In this document: one piece after another, positions 1-12,358 of the stretch | Layout: each line of letters opens with the position of its first letter | Numbering within the stretch: position 1 is the stretch's first letter | Assembly: GCA_021734475.1 (NCBI GenBank) | Contig: JAIPIU010000007.1 | Location: forward strand, 16,699 to 80,698 | Direction: 5' to 3' | Length of the DNA stretch: 64,000 nt | Source: Candidatus Altimarinota bacterium | Lineage (GTDB): Bacteria; Patescibacteriota; Gracilibacteria; Absconditabacterales; Absconditicoccaceae | Notes under the pieces: generated by a model | What the model saw: only the letters and a program-made list of their open reading frames with translations | What the model was told of the DNA's origin: nothing | The model's database searches: none | Translations under genes and position numbers: made by a program

Positions 1-918
1 ATTGCAAAACAAAGCAAAGATCCTAGCCTAGCAAAGAAATCATTCTGAGGGAAACCGGTTATTTTTGTTTGAGATGTTTTTCAATTACCACCAGTAAGCA
101 ATCCAGCTTGGAAACAAAAATTCGCAGACAAATATGAAAGCGAACGATTTTTTGATTCACTAACATTTAAAAATAAATTAGATTATGATATCATAGAACT
201 CAAAAAAAATTATAGACAAGAACATGATGAGTTTTTCTGAGCTATATTAGATGCTATCAGAAACGAAGATATCTCTGATTTTCATCTTTCTATAATAAAT
301 AAACAGCTATGAGATGTTGATTGAGATGCTATTTTATTATCTACCCATAGAAATAAAGTAGATACAGTAAATAACAAAAAATTATTTGAATTAGAATGAG
401 AAGAATATCTCTATCACTGAGAAACACAGTGAAAATTTCCAGAAGGCATGAAAAAGGCTGATGATATACTCAGATTAAAAAAATGAGCAAAGGTTATGAT
501 GATTACCAACGATATGTCAGCTAGACGAATAAATTGATCAATGTGATTTATCAAAGGCTTATGAGAAGACTTTATTGACGTCGAAATATGAAACGATATT
601 GTTTCTGTTTTACCAGAAGTTCGATATAACAAAGAAGTTACCATTACAGACAAATGAATAGTCCAAGAAGATATACTATGAACATACTCACAGTTCCCAT
701 TAAAACTAGCCTACTCTATCACTATCCACAAATCACAATGAATGACTTTCGACACTTGTACACTAGATCTCTATGGTACCTTTACATGATGACAAGCATA
801 TACAGCTCTTAGTAGATCAAGAACTTTAGCCTGAATAAAATTATTAACTAAGATAGAAAGGAGACATTTATTTTTTCATCCAGCAATCAAAAAATTTATC
901 CAAGAACATATGACATAA
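1..918 (+). CDS. PIF1-type superfamily 1B DNA helicase, C-terminal part
   Basis: The frame is open from the first base and ends at TAA 916-918, so about 305 residues of the C-terminal part are visible and the P-loop lies outside the window. Visible motifs are GDVFQLPPV (the motif after Walker B that contacts nucleotide in RecD/PIF1 helicases), KSQGMTFD and TALSRSR (helicase motifs V and VI). These fit the PIF1-like family of 5'-3' helicases, which act on stalled forks, R-loops and G-quadruplexes. Many glycines are UGA, including the one in GDVF's loop region. Family assignment is confident; the biological role in this organism is inference. Confidence 0.85.
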
Positions 919-1023
919 AAACCTGAATTATTTAAAGCCTAGCTATTCAATATTATTTTCTTACAATTAAAACTGTATCAAGAATCGGTACGAGAAACCT
1001 TTTATATCCTAATACGAAATACT

Positions 1024-1155
1024 ATGACAGACGAAACAACTGTAGAAGAGGTAGTTGGTACAGATACTGAGACTACTCCTGAAGTTACTCCTGAAGTTAC
1101 TGAAACTCCAGCTGAAGCTACTCCTGCAACTACTGAAACTCCAGCTGCAGAATAA
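1024..1155 (+). CDS. Small acidic Thr/Pro/Glu-rich protein
   Basis: A 43-residue reading frame made almost entirely of Thr, Glu, Pro, Val and Ala, with overlapping repeats such as TPEVTPEVTETP and ATTETPAAE. It has no membrane segment and is strongly acidic. It lies 105 bp after the helicase and is followed directly by a good terminator, which supports its being expressed. Composition resembles linker or tail regions of cell-surface proteins, but as a free peptide I do not recognise it. It could also be the remnant of a longer gene. Confidence 0.5.
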   Translation: MTDETTVEEVVGTDTETTPEVTPEVTETPAEATPATTETPAAE

Positions 1156-1176
1156 TCATTTCTAAAACTAAAATTA

Positions 1177-1205
1177 AAATTACTCTCTATAGAGTAATTT
1201 TTTTT
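1177..1205. terminator. Bidirectional intrinsic terminator
   Basis: Perfect stem ATTACTCT / AGAGTAAT with a four-base loop, followed by T-runs on both strands. It sits between the convergent 43-residue gene and the 90-residue minus-strand gene. Confidence 0.8.
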
Positions 1206-1220
1206 ATTTATAAATAATAT

Positions 1221-1493
1221 CTATTTTATACCTTTTTCATTATAGGGTCTACATAGATCAGCTAAAGGTTCTACTTCATTTTCTAATATATCCTTTAATC
1301 ACTTAGATATGTTTTTTAATTTTTCAGAAACTTGTGGATGTCATAAATTCATATCATTAATAGAATCTTTCTTAAATTTAGCAGTCAATACAGCAAAAAG
1401 TTCTGCTAAAGCATCATAATCCAAATTACCTATATCTTCACCTAATTCTGTGATAGTTCAGTTATACTTCTCTACTTTATTTTTATGACTCAT
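1221..1493 (-). CDS. Hypothetical protein, 90 aa
   Basis: A soluble, mostly helical protein (ATG at 1493, TAG at 1221-1223) rich in Leu, Lys, Glu and Asp, with UGA-Gly at four positions. A hydrophobic-acidic segment (DALAELFAVLTAKF) and a second helix suggest a small helical bundle. No family recognised. It stands alone between two hairpin terminators. Confidence 0.6.
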
Positions 1494-1552
1494 TTAAATT
1501 CTATTATGTAATAAATTATATATTAATTAAACAAAAATCTAAACAAATCAAT

Positions 1553-1582
1553 AAAAAAAAACTCGCCTAAGCGAGTTTTTTT
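1553..1582 (-). terminator. Intrinsic terminator of the cold-shock gene
   Basis: ACTCGC / GCGAGT stem with loop CTAA. The minus-strand transcript runs into at least eight U. It lies 22 bp after the cold-shock stop codon. Confidence 0.8.
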
Positions 1583-1603
1583 ACAAAATATATCGAAGAA
1601 AAA

Positions 1604-1810
1604 TTATTCAGCTTCAACTACTTGTACATCTTGAGCTTGTGTTTTTCCTGTTCTTTCATTAGCTCAGATTGTAAAAGATACTTCATCACCTTCTCTAGGT
1701 TGGTATCCTTCTACACATCCAGAAATATGAAAAAATACATCTCCATCTGGTGTAGAGATAAACCCGAAGTTTTTGTCTTCAAAAAATTTTTTTACTTGTC
1801 CTTGATTCAT
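1604..1810 (-). CDS. Cold-shock domain protein (CspA family)
   Basis: A 68-residue OB-fold RNA-binding protein of normal CspA length. The RNP1-like motif KNFGFI (around residue 13) and RNP2-like motif DVFFHIS (around residue 24) carry the aromatic residues that stack on single-stranded RNA. Proteins of this family act as RNA chaperones that melt structure in mRNA, especially in the cold. Only one glycine uses UGA. The gene is monocistronic with its own terminator and lies immediately downstream of the DEAD-box helicase gene, a functional partner in cold-adapted RNA remodelling (inference). Confidence 0.93.
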
Positions 1811-1914
1811 GTGAATAGATAAGAATAAAATTACTATTAAGAATTTTTTAATACTTAATATTAAATGAGAGTATAAGTATTTCCTTTTAATTTACAACCC
1901 TAAAAATATTAATA

Positions 1915-3639
<1,725 letters not shown>

Positions 3640-3654
3640 TTATATATATAGTAA

Positions 3655-3765
3655 TAAAACGGACAACAGGGCTGAATTAAGCCCAAACGATGCCGTTTCG
3701 TTAGATAGCGTATCAACCTTATTAGAAAAACAAGTATAAAGATTTCCTAGTAAATTACCAGGCTA
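3655..3765 (-). promoter_or_regulatory. Structured 5' leader of the DEAD-box helicase
   Basis: The untranslated stretch before the helicase start holds nested complementarity: GGGCT (3669-3673) with AGCCC (3680-3684), enclosed by AAACGG (3657-3662) with CCGTTT (3693-3698). An alternative pairing is AACGA (3686-3690) with TCGTT (3698-3702), and there is a separate hairpin at 3746-3762. The mutually exclusive stems make an autoregulatory or temperature-sensing leader plausible, but that is inference. Confidence 0.45.
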
Positions 3766-3842
3766 AAGCAAATATCAATAAATTTGCTAAAATTAAAATT
3801 TTAAATATACTTAATATACGACTATAAACAGTCGTTAAAGCT

Positions 3843-3871
3843 GTTTTATGCTCTAACGCTTAAACGTTAAT
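3843..3871 (+). repeat. ACGTTT-rich interspersed repeat, copy a
   Basis: Sequence containing AACGCTTAAACGTTAATATG ends at the start codon of the OLD nuclease. Related segments precede three other genes at 25282, 32286 and 48723. This copy is the most diverged. Confidence 0.4.
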
Positions 3872-5827
3872 ATGCAAATACAAAAAGTAAAATTCTCAAA
3901 CATTTTAAGTTTCCCTTATCTAGAAGATTTCGACGCTAATCAATGGATAATTTTTGATACAGAAAAAAATTGAAGCGTAAATATATTAATATGACCAAAT
4001 TGAGCATGAAAAAGTAATTTTTTGTTAATTATAAATGAAATAATAAAATCCTGATTAATGAAAGATTATGTCTATGATCCTAAAATAATAAATAGTTGAG
4101 AAAACAATAAATTTTCTAGTGTTATCACAGAAAACGAGGTGTCAATAAAAAAGATTTTCAAACATTTTTGAAATGAAGATAAAAAATCAAAAGTAAGTAT
4201 AGCATTCAAACTAAATAATCATGACATAGAAAATCTATGATTTATGTCAAAACATAGAGATCATTTTCAAAAACTAATAAGAAAATATAGTAATATTAAA
4301 TTAAATTTATCTGACATTAACACAGAAAGTTTATTAGAAAATAGAATTTTGGAAGTTACTTTTGATATAGATATAGAAAATAGAAAAGCAATTATAGATG
4401 AAAGTTATCTATCAAAACATCAAAGACAAATAGTAGAATATATAAAAAATATAGAGTTAATGCAAATATGAATTATTATCCAAAATGAATTTGAATACCC
4501 AAATGATAAAATAAAATTTTATCCACTAAAAAATACTTTTACATCAATATGACTACATAGAAATTTTTTCGAACTATCAACAAATATAGATCCTAAGTGA
4601 CGAAACACTTATATATCAGAAAAAAACACAATAGAATATCCCCCATTTATATGATATTATTTATGTATAAATAAAATACGAAATATAATAAACAATACAT
4701 CCAATGAAAACATAGATACTAAAAGCGTTAAAAGAGAATATACACTAGAAGATATAAATAAAAAATTAAATAAATCTGATTTCTTCTCAAATTTAAAAGA
4801 AGTAATACTAAAATATTTCAACAAAGAATTACAAGTTTGAAAAGATAATAATTGATTCTATCTTTTTCTAGTAGACAGTTTTGGACAAAAATTTAGTTTT
4901 GAACAACTTAGTGATTGAGAACAGTCTATGCTTACAATAATCTTTGCTCTATATTGATTTGATTTAAAAGAATGAACAATGTTAATAGACGAACCAGAGA
5001 TACATACTCACCCACAAATGCAAAGAAGCATAGTAAGAATGTTAGAAAAAGTAAGTGAAAATATTTGAACACAATTCATAATATCTACTTACTCTCCTCT
5101 ATTTATAAATGAATGGAATATATCTAATGTTTATAGATTTACAAAAATAAATTGAGAAACAAAAATTATATATCCTCAAAACATAGGTACAGAAGAACGA
5201 AGTTTAATACAGATGTTAAAATTTGAAAATGCATCTAAAATATTTTTCTCAAACAAAATAATAATGGTAGAATGAGAAACTGATGCCTATTTTTTCGAAT
5301 TTTATCTTAATTATTTACATAAAAATTTTCCATTACGAAAAAAGAAATTAAAAGATTATGAAATAATAAATATAAATTGAAAGTGATGATTTAAAAGACG
5401 AAGACATTTCTTATCAAAATTCTGAATAAAATCATATTTTATATGAGATCGAGATAATACAGTAGATTTTGGAATACTACATCAAATGGATTTAAATAAT
5501 TTTTATCAAAAATCCAAAAAATATTATAATACAATGAAAAAAGAAAAAAAAAGCTATGATCGTCACTATACAAAATTAGTAAAAACAGTAAAAGATTTGT
5601 ATCCTAATAAACATAGTTATATTATCGAAAAAATTGAAGAACTATACGAAGAAAATGTTTTTATATTAGAAAAATGAGACATAGAAACATACTTATGAAT
5701 GAAATCAAAGTGATTAGAAGATACAGTAAACTTCTGTCACCGACATTTTCACCAACGAATAAAAAACAAGTCATTACAATGACACATAAAAGAACTAGAC
5801 AAAATAATGAATATTATATTTCCCTAG
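3872..5827 (+). CDS. OLD-family ATP-dependent nuclease (ABC ATPase + TOPRIM)
   Basis: A 651-residue protein with an SMC/ABC-type ATPase followed by a TOPRIM nuclease, as in phage P2 Old and GajA of the Gabija defence system. Walker A GPNGAGKS is near residue 41, the signature LSDGEQS near 347, Walker B LIDEPEIHTHP near 372. TOPRIM motifs are MVEGETD (about 466) and GDRDNT (about 526). The gene is single, with no GajB-like UvrD helicase beside it, so it is closer to class 1 OLD nucleases, which are linked to phage exclusion and repair. Its stop codon overlaps the stop of the convergent gene through a shared CTAG. Confidence 0.88.
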
Positions 5828-6381
5828 TTATTCATCATAAAGAAAATAGCAATCAATATAAACAACAAAGATATAACTACAAAAGCTATATTTTTTACTC
5901 TTTCTGTTTTTACTTTTCACTGTAATCTATCTATTTTTTCTTGTAATTTCTCTTTTTCTACAATAGCCTGTTTTTTTTCTTTATCATAATCAGGTAAAGC
6001 TATCATATTATTTATCTTAGATTCCAAGTCATTAACTCTTTGTTGTAATACAAATATTATTTTATTTTTTTCTTCCAAAACCTTATCTTTTTCTTTGAAA
6101 ATAAGAAAAAACTTATCAACCTTTTCATCTATAGATTCTTCTATAGAAGACCTAACTGCAACTGATCTTGAATCTTGATTTCAAACAATTTCTGTACTTA
6201 CTTCTTGATGTAACGCTGAGAAATCCTTTTGTAGAATATCTAGTTCTTCTTTTGCTAATAGGACTTTATTAGCAACTTTTTTATAAGAAAGCTTACCCCC
6301 TCTAATGTATCTATCAATTGTTCTTGTAGAAACACCAAGCATTTTAGCACCCTTATCCCTAGTAACACCATACGTTTTCAT
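5824..6381 (-). CDS. HTH DNA-binding protein with coiled coil and C-terminal membrane anchor
   Basis: A 185-residue protein. An excisionase/MerR-type helix-turn-helix occupies the first 50 residues (RDKGAKMLGVSTRTIDRYI), followed by a long Glu/Lys coiled coil (about 75-155) and a hydrophobic C-terminal segment FVVISLLFILIAIFF. The start at 6381 gives a clean N-terminus; an upstream in-frame ATG at 6414 would add 11 residues. Order HTH - coiled coil resembles plasmid Par-like single-protein partition factors such as pSK1 Par, but a C-terminal membrane anchor is not typical of those. It could tether DNA to the membrane or be a membrane-bound regulator (inference). Confidence 0.7.
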
Positions 6382-6419
6382 AATAACACAATATTTTATA
6401 AATCTAAATAACAAATATT

Positions 6420-6668
6420 TTATAAATCAAATTTCTTAATGTCTTGTTGTTTCATATCATCTATAAAAGATTTCACATATAGGGTAATAAAAACTCATTC
6501 AATTATCCCTAGAAACAATATCCATGGATAAACTGCAACAAAATCTTTAGCAGCTCATACAAGGAAATATACTTGTACTGGCATTGCTACATTTTGAAAA
6601 TATGGTATCCATAAGAATATAAAAAGCAGAACAATCACAACAAGATAAAAGACATTTCATTTTTTCAT
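6420..6668 (-). CDS. Small membrane protein with two transmembrane segments, 82 aa
   Basis: Two hydrophobic helices, roughly residues 6-24 (VFYLVVIVLLFIFLWIPYF) and 50-68, separated by a loop with Lys/Asp, and a charged C-terminal tail. It starts only 2 bp after the stop of the phage-holin-like gene, so the two are very probably co-transcribed. No family recognised; two-helix topology and neighbourhood are compatible with a holin partner or envelope subunit, which I cannot decide. Confidence 0.65.
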
Positions 6669-6670
6669 TT

Positions 6671-7039
6671 TTATATTTTTTTAATTAAAAGATGCAGTAC
6701 AGCGAATACAAAAGATATTATCAATACTTGAGTTATAGTTCACAACAATACTTGAATTCAAGTAACATAATCATTAACTACATATTCAAACACGTAGATA
6801 ACAATAATATTTATAACAAAAGATGATAAACCAAGTGTTAATATTTTTAATGGCAATGTAAATATTATAAGAATTCTCTTTAAGAAGACATTAAATAATC
6901 GAAATCAAAATCACAACACCAAAAAAGTAATATAAACATCATATTCACTAGCAACTACTTTAAATCACAAATCATATTTATGAATAAAATACAAAACCAC
7001 TCAATTAATAATAACGTTAAACAGTAGGTTTTTTATCAT
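6671..7039 (-). CDS. Four-helix membrane protein, phage holin family 4 (PF04020-like)
   Basis: A 122-residue protein with about four membrane helices. The arrangement (short N-terminal helix, helix after SEYDVYITFLVL, conserved LPLKILTLGLSSFVINIIVIYV, final helix before a Lys-rich tail) matches the widely distributed phage-holin-4 family, which is also common in non-phage bacterial genomes, where its function is unknown. There are no other phage genes beside it, so a chromosomal envelope role is more likely than lysis. Confidence 0.7.
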
Positions 7040-7131
7040 AATATAATAAATAAATTTAAAGCTTTAAAGCTATAAAGAATTGTCTACTCTTTTCAAGACA
7101 TTTTAATAAAAATATAGACAAATATAGACAG

Positions 7132-7536
7132 TTATTCTAATAAATCATCAAAAGTATCTTTTTTTCAATCTTTTAAATATTCGTGAATTGAATTTCTAAG
7201 TGCCAAAAGCGATATAACCATAGCTCTTCTCCTTTTAGGAGAAACATCAAATCAATTATCAACAAAGAATTTATAATCCCAATTTAAAATAGTATTTATA
7301 TCTATTCAAACAATAAATTCAGATAGAAAACTAGCTGCTGCTGTAGTTATACTAGAACAATTTCAATCAAAACTATATTCTTTGATCTTTCCACTATTTA
7401 TAACAACATATACTGTTATATCATCTCAACATATAAAATTACCTTCATGAAAACTAACATCAAATTTATCCATTTTATAATTACATAAAGGATTTTTAGC
7501 ATATTCTTTTACTAACAATTCTGATTCTTTTGACAT
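7132..7536 (-). CDS. SufU/IscU-like iron-sulphur scaffold protein
   Basis: A 134-residue protein with the NifU N-terminal (IscU/SufU) fold signature: NPLCNY at residue ~15, then CGDDITVYV and FDGNCSS followed by a small-residue helix TTAAASFL, the SufU-type spacing. Such proteins accept persulphide sulphur from a cysteine desulphurase (sufS, 42099) and assemble [2Fe-2S]/[4Fe-4S] clusters or relay sulphur. I see no third cysteine near the C-terminus where IscU has its last ligand, so ligand geometry may be unusual. It is not in an operon with the other suf-type genes of the window. Confidence 0.8.
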
Positions 7537-7569
7537 TAAAATAATAAATAATAAACATTTTTATGATAA

Positions 7570-7608
7570 AAAAAAATGTAACGATTTCAAGACCGTTACA
7601 TCTTTTTA
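7570..7608 (-). terminator. Intrinsic terminator
   Basis: Stem ATGTAACG / CGTTACAT with a ten-base loop and a run of T on the minus strand, 24 bp after the stop of the gamma-like gene. Confidence 0.8.
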
Positions 7609-7631
7609 TAAGTTAAATAGTACATATATGA

Positions 7632-8321
7632 TTATCTTACTGCCATCACTTTATTAAACATAGTCTTTATTTTAGCACTGTTCATCAACGATGATTTTTG
7701 TTCCAAAATTAATCAATAAATAATATGTTGTATATATTGTTTAACTAAACTCTTTTGTATATCTTCAGCTCCAGGTAAGATACAAAGTTCTTCTATATCT
7801 TCTCAATGATAATCAAAGTTCAAACTAAATCTGGAAGAAAAATAATCAATATCCAATCAACAAATAGGGAATAAATCCAATTCTGAGACATTTCAATTTT
7901 CATCAACAAAACACACACTAATATTACTATATTTAGACTTATCTATACCAAGATTTATATTATGAAACAAATCTTCAAAATCTGATTCTTGAAAATCTTT
8001 TCTTATATTACAACATCATAATATATTAAATCCTGATCAAATAAACGAATCAAATCAATCTTTTCATAAACAAAATATATCTGTATTTGTTTTTTCAAGT
8101 AAATACTTAGATCATAAATATTGAGACAACAATAAATTAGATCAAGGTGAACTAATAGTTATAATCATTTTTTTAGACATAACACCATTTACATATAGTT
8201 CGAAATTGGGCTTTATTAAATTAAAAATCTCCAAAAAATCTCACATAAAAGATCTATAGGAATCAAAGGCATCAGAAACGTTCAAAGAAGTGTCTTTTTT
8301 TATACCTTTGTTTAGATTCAT
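7632..8321 (-). CDS. Orphan protein resembling the F1 ATP synthase gamma subunit core
   Basis: A 229-residue protein whose segment order follows AtpG. A strand with turn (ITISSPGSNLL, where AtpG has the DRGLCGGLN loop) is followed by FCLGKDGFDSF (AtpG MIGSKGVSFF), a helix FEDLFHNIN, a strand VCFVDENGNVSELDLFPI, then an acidic loop and a helix KSLVKQYIQHIIYGLILEQKSS. The N- and C-terminal coiled-coil helices that form the rotor shaft are not evident: the protein ends where the C-terminal shaft helix should begin. No other atp gene is nearby. Similarity is by eye and weak in identity, so this may be a repurposed domain or a chance likeness. Confidence 0.45.
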
Positions 8322-8453
8322 TTAACCTAATAAAATTATAAAAATAATTTATATTCAAAGTTCTTATAATAAAAAAAAAATGTTTTTCAAGACAAAAAGA
8401 AAAACAAAAAAACGGTTAAGTTTCCCAGTAGATATCTAGCAACTTAATTAAAA

Positions 8454-8726
8454 CTAATCTAATCTACAAAAAAGATGGTCTATTAATCCTCTCAAAATAT
8501 CAACAATTTTTTTTGAAAGCTCCATAAATCATTTTACAGCAACAATTTCAAAATCAACAATTTGATCAAAGACTCTGGAAACCTTTATCAAAAACTTATG
8601 AGAACTGATTTCCAAAATAACATCATAAGCGTTATCAAAAGATTTTTCGAATATTGCTTTTACATTATTTAGACACATAACCTGCTTATTCACGTCCAAT
8701 TCTGATAGCAATACTCATTGATACAT
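8454..8726 (-). CDS. Hypothetical protein, 90 aa
   Basis: Frame from ATG 8726 to TAG 8454-8456. Central beta-rich stretch (YDVILEISSHKFLIKVSRVFDQIVDF split over about 30 residues) flanked by helices. Three internal UGA codons keep it open. No family recognised. It may form an operon with the gamma-like gene 130 bp downstream. Lower confidence because composition alone supports it. Confidence 0.5.
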
Positions 8727-8887
8727 CTTTTTCGTATTTAATATAAATAGACGAATAAATCGTCATAGAGTTATTATTTTTATCAAAATAAATTACAATA
8801 GAAAAATCGTTAGAATTATTATAGTAATTTCCTCTTGATTTTTTTATCAAAAACATTAGATTAATTTTACTGTTTTTACTAGTTTAT

Positions 8888-9667
8888 ATGCTATATATGA
8901 AAAATAACTATTTTAACATTGTTGTTAAAAATTTATTAAAACACAAAAATAAGCTAATAGAAATAGATAAAATAAAGAAAATTTTAGAAAAAATTTTAGA
9001 TTCTGAATACTCTGATCAGAAATTATACAAAATAATTTACCATCTTAAAAATAGAGAATACTTACAAAGTTTAAAAAAAGATATCTTATTAGTAAAAGAC
9101 CCAGAAAAACAATATAGTGATGAGCAATTACTTGAAATGTACTATCGAAATATCTTAAAAAAACACTGTAATCAATATATAAAATGAAATCGATACATAT
9201 GATGATTAAAGGCACTTGAATTAAATATATCTTCATATGATATCCCAGAAGAAGTATTGATAGTAAATCAAAATAAACAATGTACAGAAAAAGTAATGTT
9301 TAATAAGCAAATACTATTAAAAACATATACTACTAATGAAAAAAAAATATTTAGCACTTTTTATAAATTAACAAAAAAAGTTTATATAAAAAATAATGTC
9401 TTTCCAATAGCAAACATAGAATTAGCTATATTAGAAAGCTTATATAATCTTTCTTTAATAAATAAATGATATACAGAAGAATTAATAAAGAAAATCTTAA
9501 GAAAAAATAAAAAATATATAAACCCTCAAGTACGAGAAAAAATTATAAAAACATGAAAACACCATACAAGTATAAATAGATTATATAGAATAACATTATC
9601 TATAGATCCTCTATTATGAGAAACAATCAAATGAATTATCAAAAAACATAGTTATTTTATTTGATAG
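8888..9667 (+). CDS. AbiEi-antitoxin-like transcriptional regulator
   Basis: A 259-residue protein with an N-terminal winged-helix-like region (about 1-70), then NRYIGGLKALEL followed by the strand EEVLIVNQ, and a second half with NVFPIANIELAILESLY. This order is that of AbiEi-family antitoxins and related CPR regulators, in which the N-terminal domain binds operator DNA. A second ATG at 8897 is an equally good start. No AbiEii nucleotidyltransferase toxin is adjacent, so if it is AbiEi-like it is an orphan. The 3' end overlaps the convergent lgt by 11 bp. Confidence 0.5.
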
Positions 9668-10505
9668 AAATTTTCTTTTTTTCAAAAATAACAAAATATA
9701 ATCACACAATAAAGAAAATAACAAAGAATCGCTGACTTTTAGTTAAATGAAAAACAAACTCTGACTGACTATCAAATCTAATGTATTCCAATAAAAACCT
9801 TACAAAACTATACCACAATAGAAATATACCTGTAATATATCATACTCTAAATTTTCATCTTTTCTTAAAGACAAAGAATATACTCAAAGTTACAACAAGT
9901 GATATAAATCATTCAAAAAAACTTGCTAAGAAGTTTGTGTTTATTCTAAGAAATATATCTATTTTATCATAAACATAAAAAACATTTAACTTTTCTAATA
10001 AATTTATTAATCAACTAGATAATCACCAAAAATCACTTGGAACCTTTATACCATAGAGCTCTTGATTTAAAAAATTTCATATTCTACCAATAGTTATACC
10101 CAATGGAGCAATACACAGTATACAATCGAATAATATAATTAAATCTGATCTTTTTAATCATTTTCTTTTAGCTAAAATAAAAAGAGTTAAAAGTACTCAA
10201 ATCATTCATCATATAAAAGACATTCATCATTTCCAAAACTGAAAAATTTCTACAGGATATTGTAAATAATGATTTAAATCATAAATAATTACATGTCATA
10301 ATCTACCACCTACCAATACACCTAATATAGAAAACAATACAAGATCATCTAAATTTTTATCAAAGAAATTTTGCACCTTAGGATATTTTGAAAAAATACT
10401 ACTCTTTCATACATAATAGAGAAATAGATAAGCTATAAAAAATGTAATAACATAAAAAATTCAATATCGATATATATCAAGTGATCAAATAGAAAAAGCT
10501 ATCAT
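9657..10505 (-). CDS. lgt: Prolipoprotein diacylglyceryl transferase
   Basis: A 282-residue integral membrane enzyme that transfers diacylglyceryl from phosphatidylglycerol to the lipobox cysteine of prolipoproteins. The family signature GRIGNFLNQELYG is intact, as are GGRLGHVIIYDL (N-terminal third) and the late LLEYIRFD motif followed by the last helix SQRFFVIFFIVGLYF. Seven membrane segments are expected and roughly that many are visible. Only the UGA-Gly reading carries the frame to its TAA at 9657-9659. At least one lipoprotein substrate (24759) is in the window. Confidence 0.92.
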
Positions 10506-10577
10506 CTAATAATAAATAATATAAACAAGATGAAAATATAAATTAAAAACAAAAATACAAGACAATAACACAAATTG

Positions 10578-11264
10578 TTAGTCCAAAGAGTTAAGAGTTT
10601 TCAGAACAGCTTTAGTTTCCAAAAGCTCATCAAGGATATCTGTTTTCATAAAATCAAAATTTCTTAATATAAGATCTTGCTTAGACTCTATATAGTCATA
10701 TTTTGTTTTTATAAAAGTATAATAATGATTTATCATATCCAAAAGTATAATATTAGCATTCATATTTATTCTATTTTCTGAGGCACATTTTTGATAATAT
10801 ATAGATTTTTCTAAAGATTCATCCATATAAGACTGATCATACAATTCTAAAGCTTGAAAATATTGCTTATCATAAACGTTTTTATCATCCATACAATCTT
10901 GCATATCAGATTTTAATATATTTATTTTTTGTTGTAAATCATTAATTACAAAATCTGTATCTTTCAATAAGTCATTAGTATCATCCATATATTTTTTCAA
11001 GGACATTTCTCTTATAGAACTAAATTCCAAAATAGAAATAATACTAAGCGAAGAATAGTCCTTAAGTTTTTTTAATATATTAATATATCAGCCACTTCAA
11101 TTTTCATTCCAACTATCTACACCTTGAGAAACCTTTTTATGGATTCATATAGCAAATAAAGACATATCAGAATAATCTGAAAGATTATATGCAAACAAAA
11201 AATTAAAACAAAAAAAAGACAAAATAAGTATCAATAGTTTTGTTTTAATTTTATTACATCACAT
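10578..11264 (-). CDS. Secreted coiled-coil protein linked to the pilus genes
   Basis: A 228-residue protein starting with a clear signal peptide (basic MGCNKIKTK, then LLILILSFFCFNFLFA, cleavage near AYN). The mature part is mostly helical with Asp/Lys/Gln-rich heptads (about residues 75-225). Its ATG overlaps the pilC stop codon by 11 bp (the reading ATGTGATGTAA on the minus strand), a translational-coupling arrangement, so it is the third gene of pilB-pilC. No family recognised. A periplasmic or extracellular pilus accessory is a reasonable inference. Confidence 0.75.
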
Positions 11265-12342
11265 TTACTAATTCTGCCATAGGTAAAAATATAGAAGCTA
11301 CTATTCATCATATAATCACAGCTATACAAGCCATTAATATAGGTTCTAATACTGACATTAATATAGCTATTTTAGATTTCAATAAAGTGTCATAAAACAT
11401 AGATATTTTTCACATAGATTCTCAGATCGTTCATGTATTTTCTCAAACATTTATAATTTGTATTAATATAGGATCAAATAAATCTGATCATTCCATAGAA
11501 TCATAATACCCAAATCATGCTCACAAATCATCTTTTATCTCAATCATTTTCTTTTTATAATAAAAGTTGGTTAGTATCCTAGACATGAGTTTCAATGATA
11601 CAACTGGATTTACTCAAGCTTGATAAAACTGAGACAAAAGAGAACAAAATCTGTACATATAATACGCTTTTATAACTCAATTCACAGCTGGTATTTTCAA
11701 ACTCATTCAATCAATAAATATTTTAAATGGTAGAAAATATTTATATAAAAATTGAATACCAAAAACCACAGCAAAAATAGTAATAATAACAGCATACCAA
11801 GTTTTCTGTAAAAAGTCAGATAAATCTAACATCAAGATTGTAATACTAGGTAATTGATCTTTACTAGGAAACATTGAAACTATATTTGGTATAACAAAAA
11901 CTAATAAAACAATAACCGCTATTATAGAAAAAATTATAAGTATCAAAGGATAAGTAATAGCTTTTTTTATATTTTGTTTAATATTTTGAGTATTTTCAAG
12001 TTCAGCAGCTACTTGTCATAAAACATCAGGTAAATTTCAAGTTATCTGAGAGGATCTAATTAATTCTATTTCTGAATAGCCAAAAAAATAGTCATGATTT
12101 TCCATTGCAGAAGCTAAACTTTCTCATTGAGTCATCTGATTTATCAAATCATCTATAATCATACGCAATCATCTATGTGTTTCAGATTGTTTAATAGAAA
12201 TCAAAGAATCTCTAATTCAAAGTCATGCTTTTTGAGAAATAGCCATAAGCCTAAAGAAATTAGTTTTATTTTTTAATCATGGAGCATTCAGCTTTATCAT
12301 CATTTTTTCCAAAAATCCTCCTTTTAAAACCGATTCAGACAT
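11254..12342 (-). CDS. pilC: Type IV pilus inner-membrane platform protein PilC (GspF family)
   Basis: A 362-residue member of the T2SS/T4P F family with the usual two repeated cytoplasmic domains. FFRLMAISQKAGLGIRDSL (N-terminal) and FCSLLSQFYQAGVNPV (second repeat) are the paired motifs, each followed by membrane helices. Helices are around 150-170, 195-215 and 335-355. The protein couples the PilB motor to pilin insertion. It begins 16 bp after the pilB stop. Confidence 0.9.
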
Positions 12343-12358
12343 TAATAAAATTAAATTA

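Noticed and set aside
414..653. Minus-strand 79-residue frame
   Set aside because: Lies inside the PIF1-type helicase gene on the other strand; no family features.
1024..1155. Pro/Thr/Glu repeats as a CRISPR or tandem-repeat array
   Set aside because: Units are irregular and coding; no spacers.
9661..9972. Plus-strand frame of about 100 residues
   Set aside because: It is antisense to the C-terminal third of lgt, whose motifs (LLEYIRFD, SQRFFVIFF) are conserved in the minus-strand reading.
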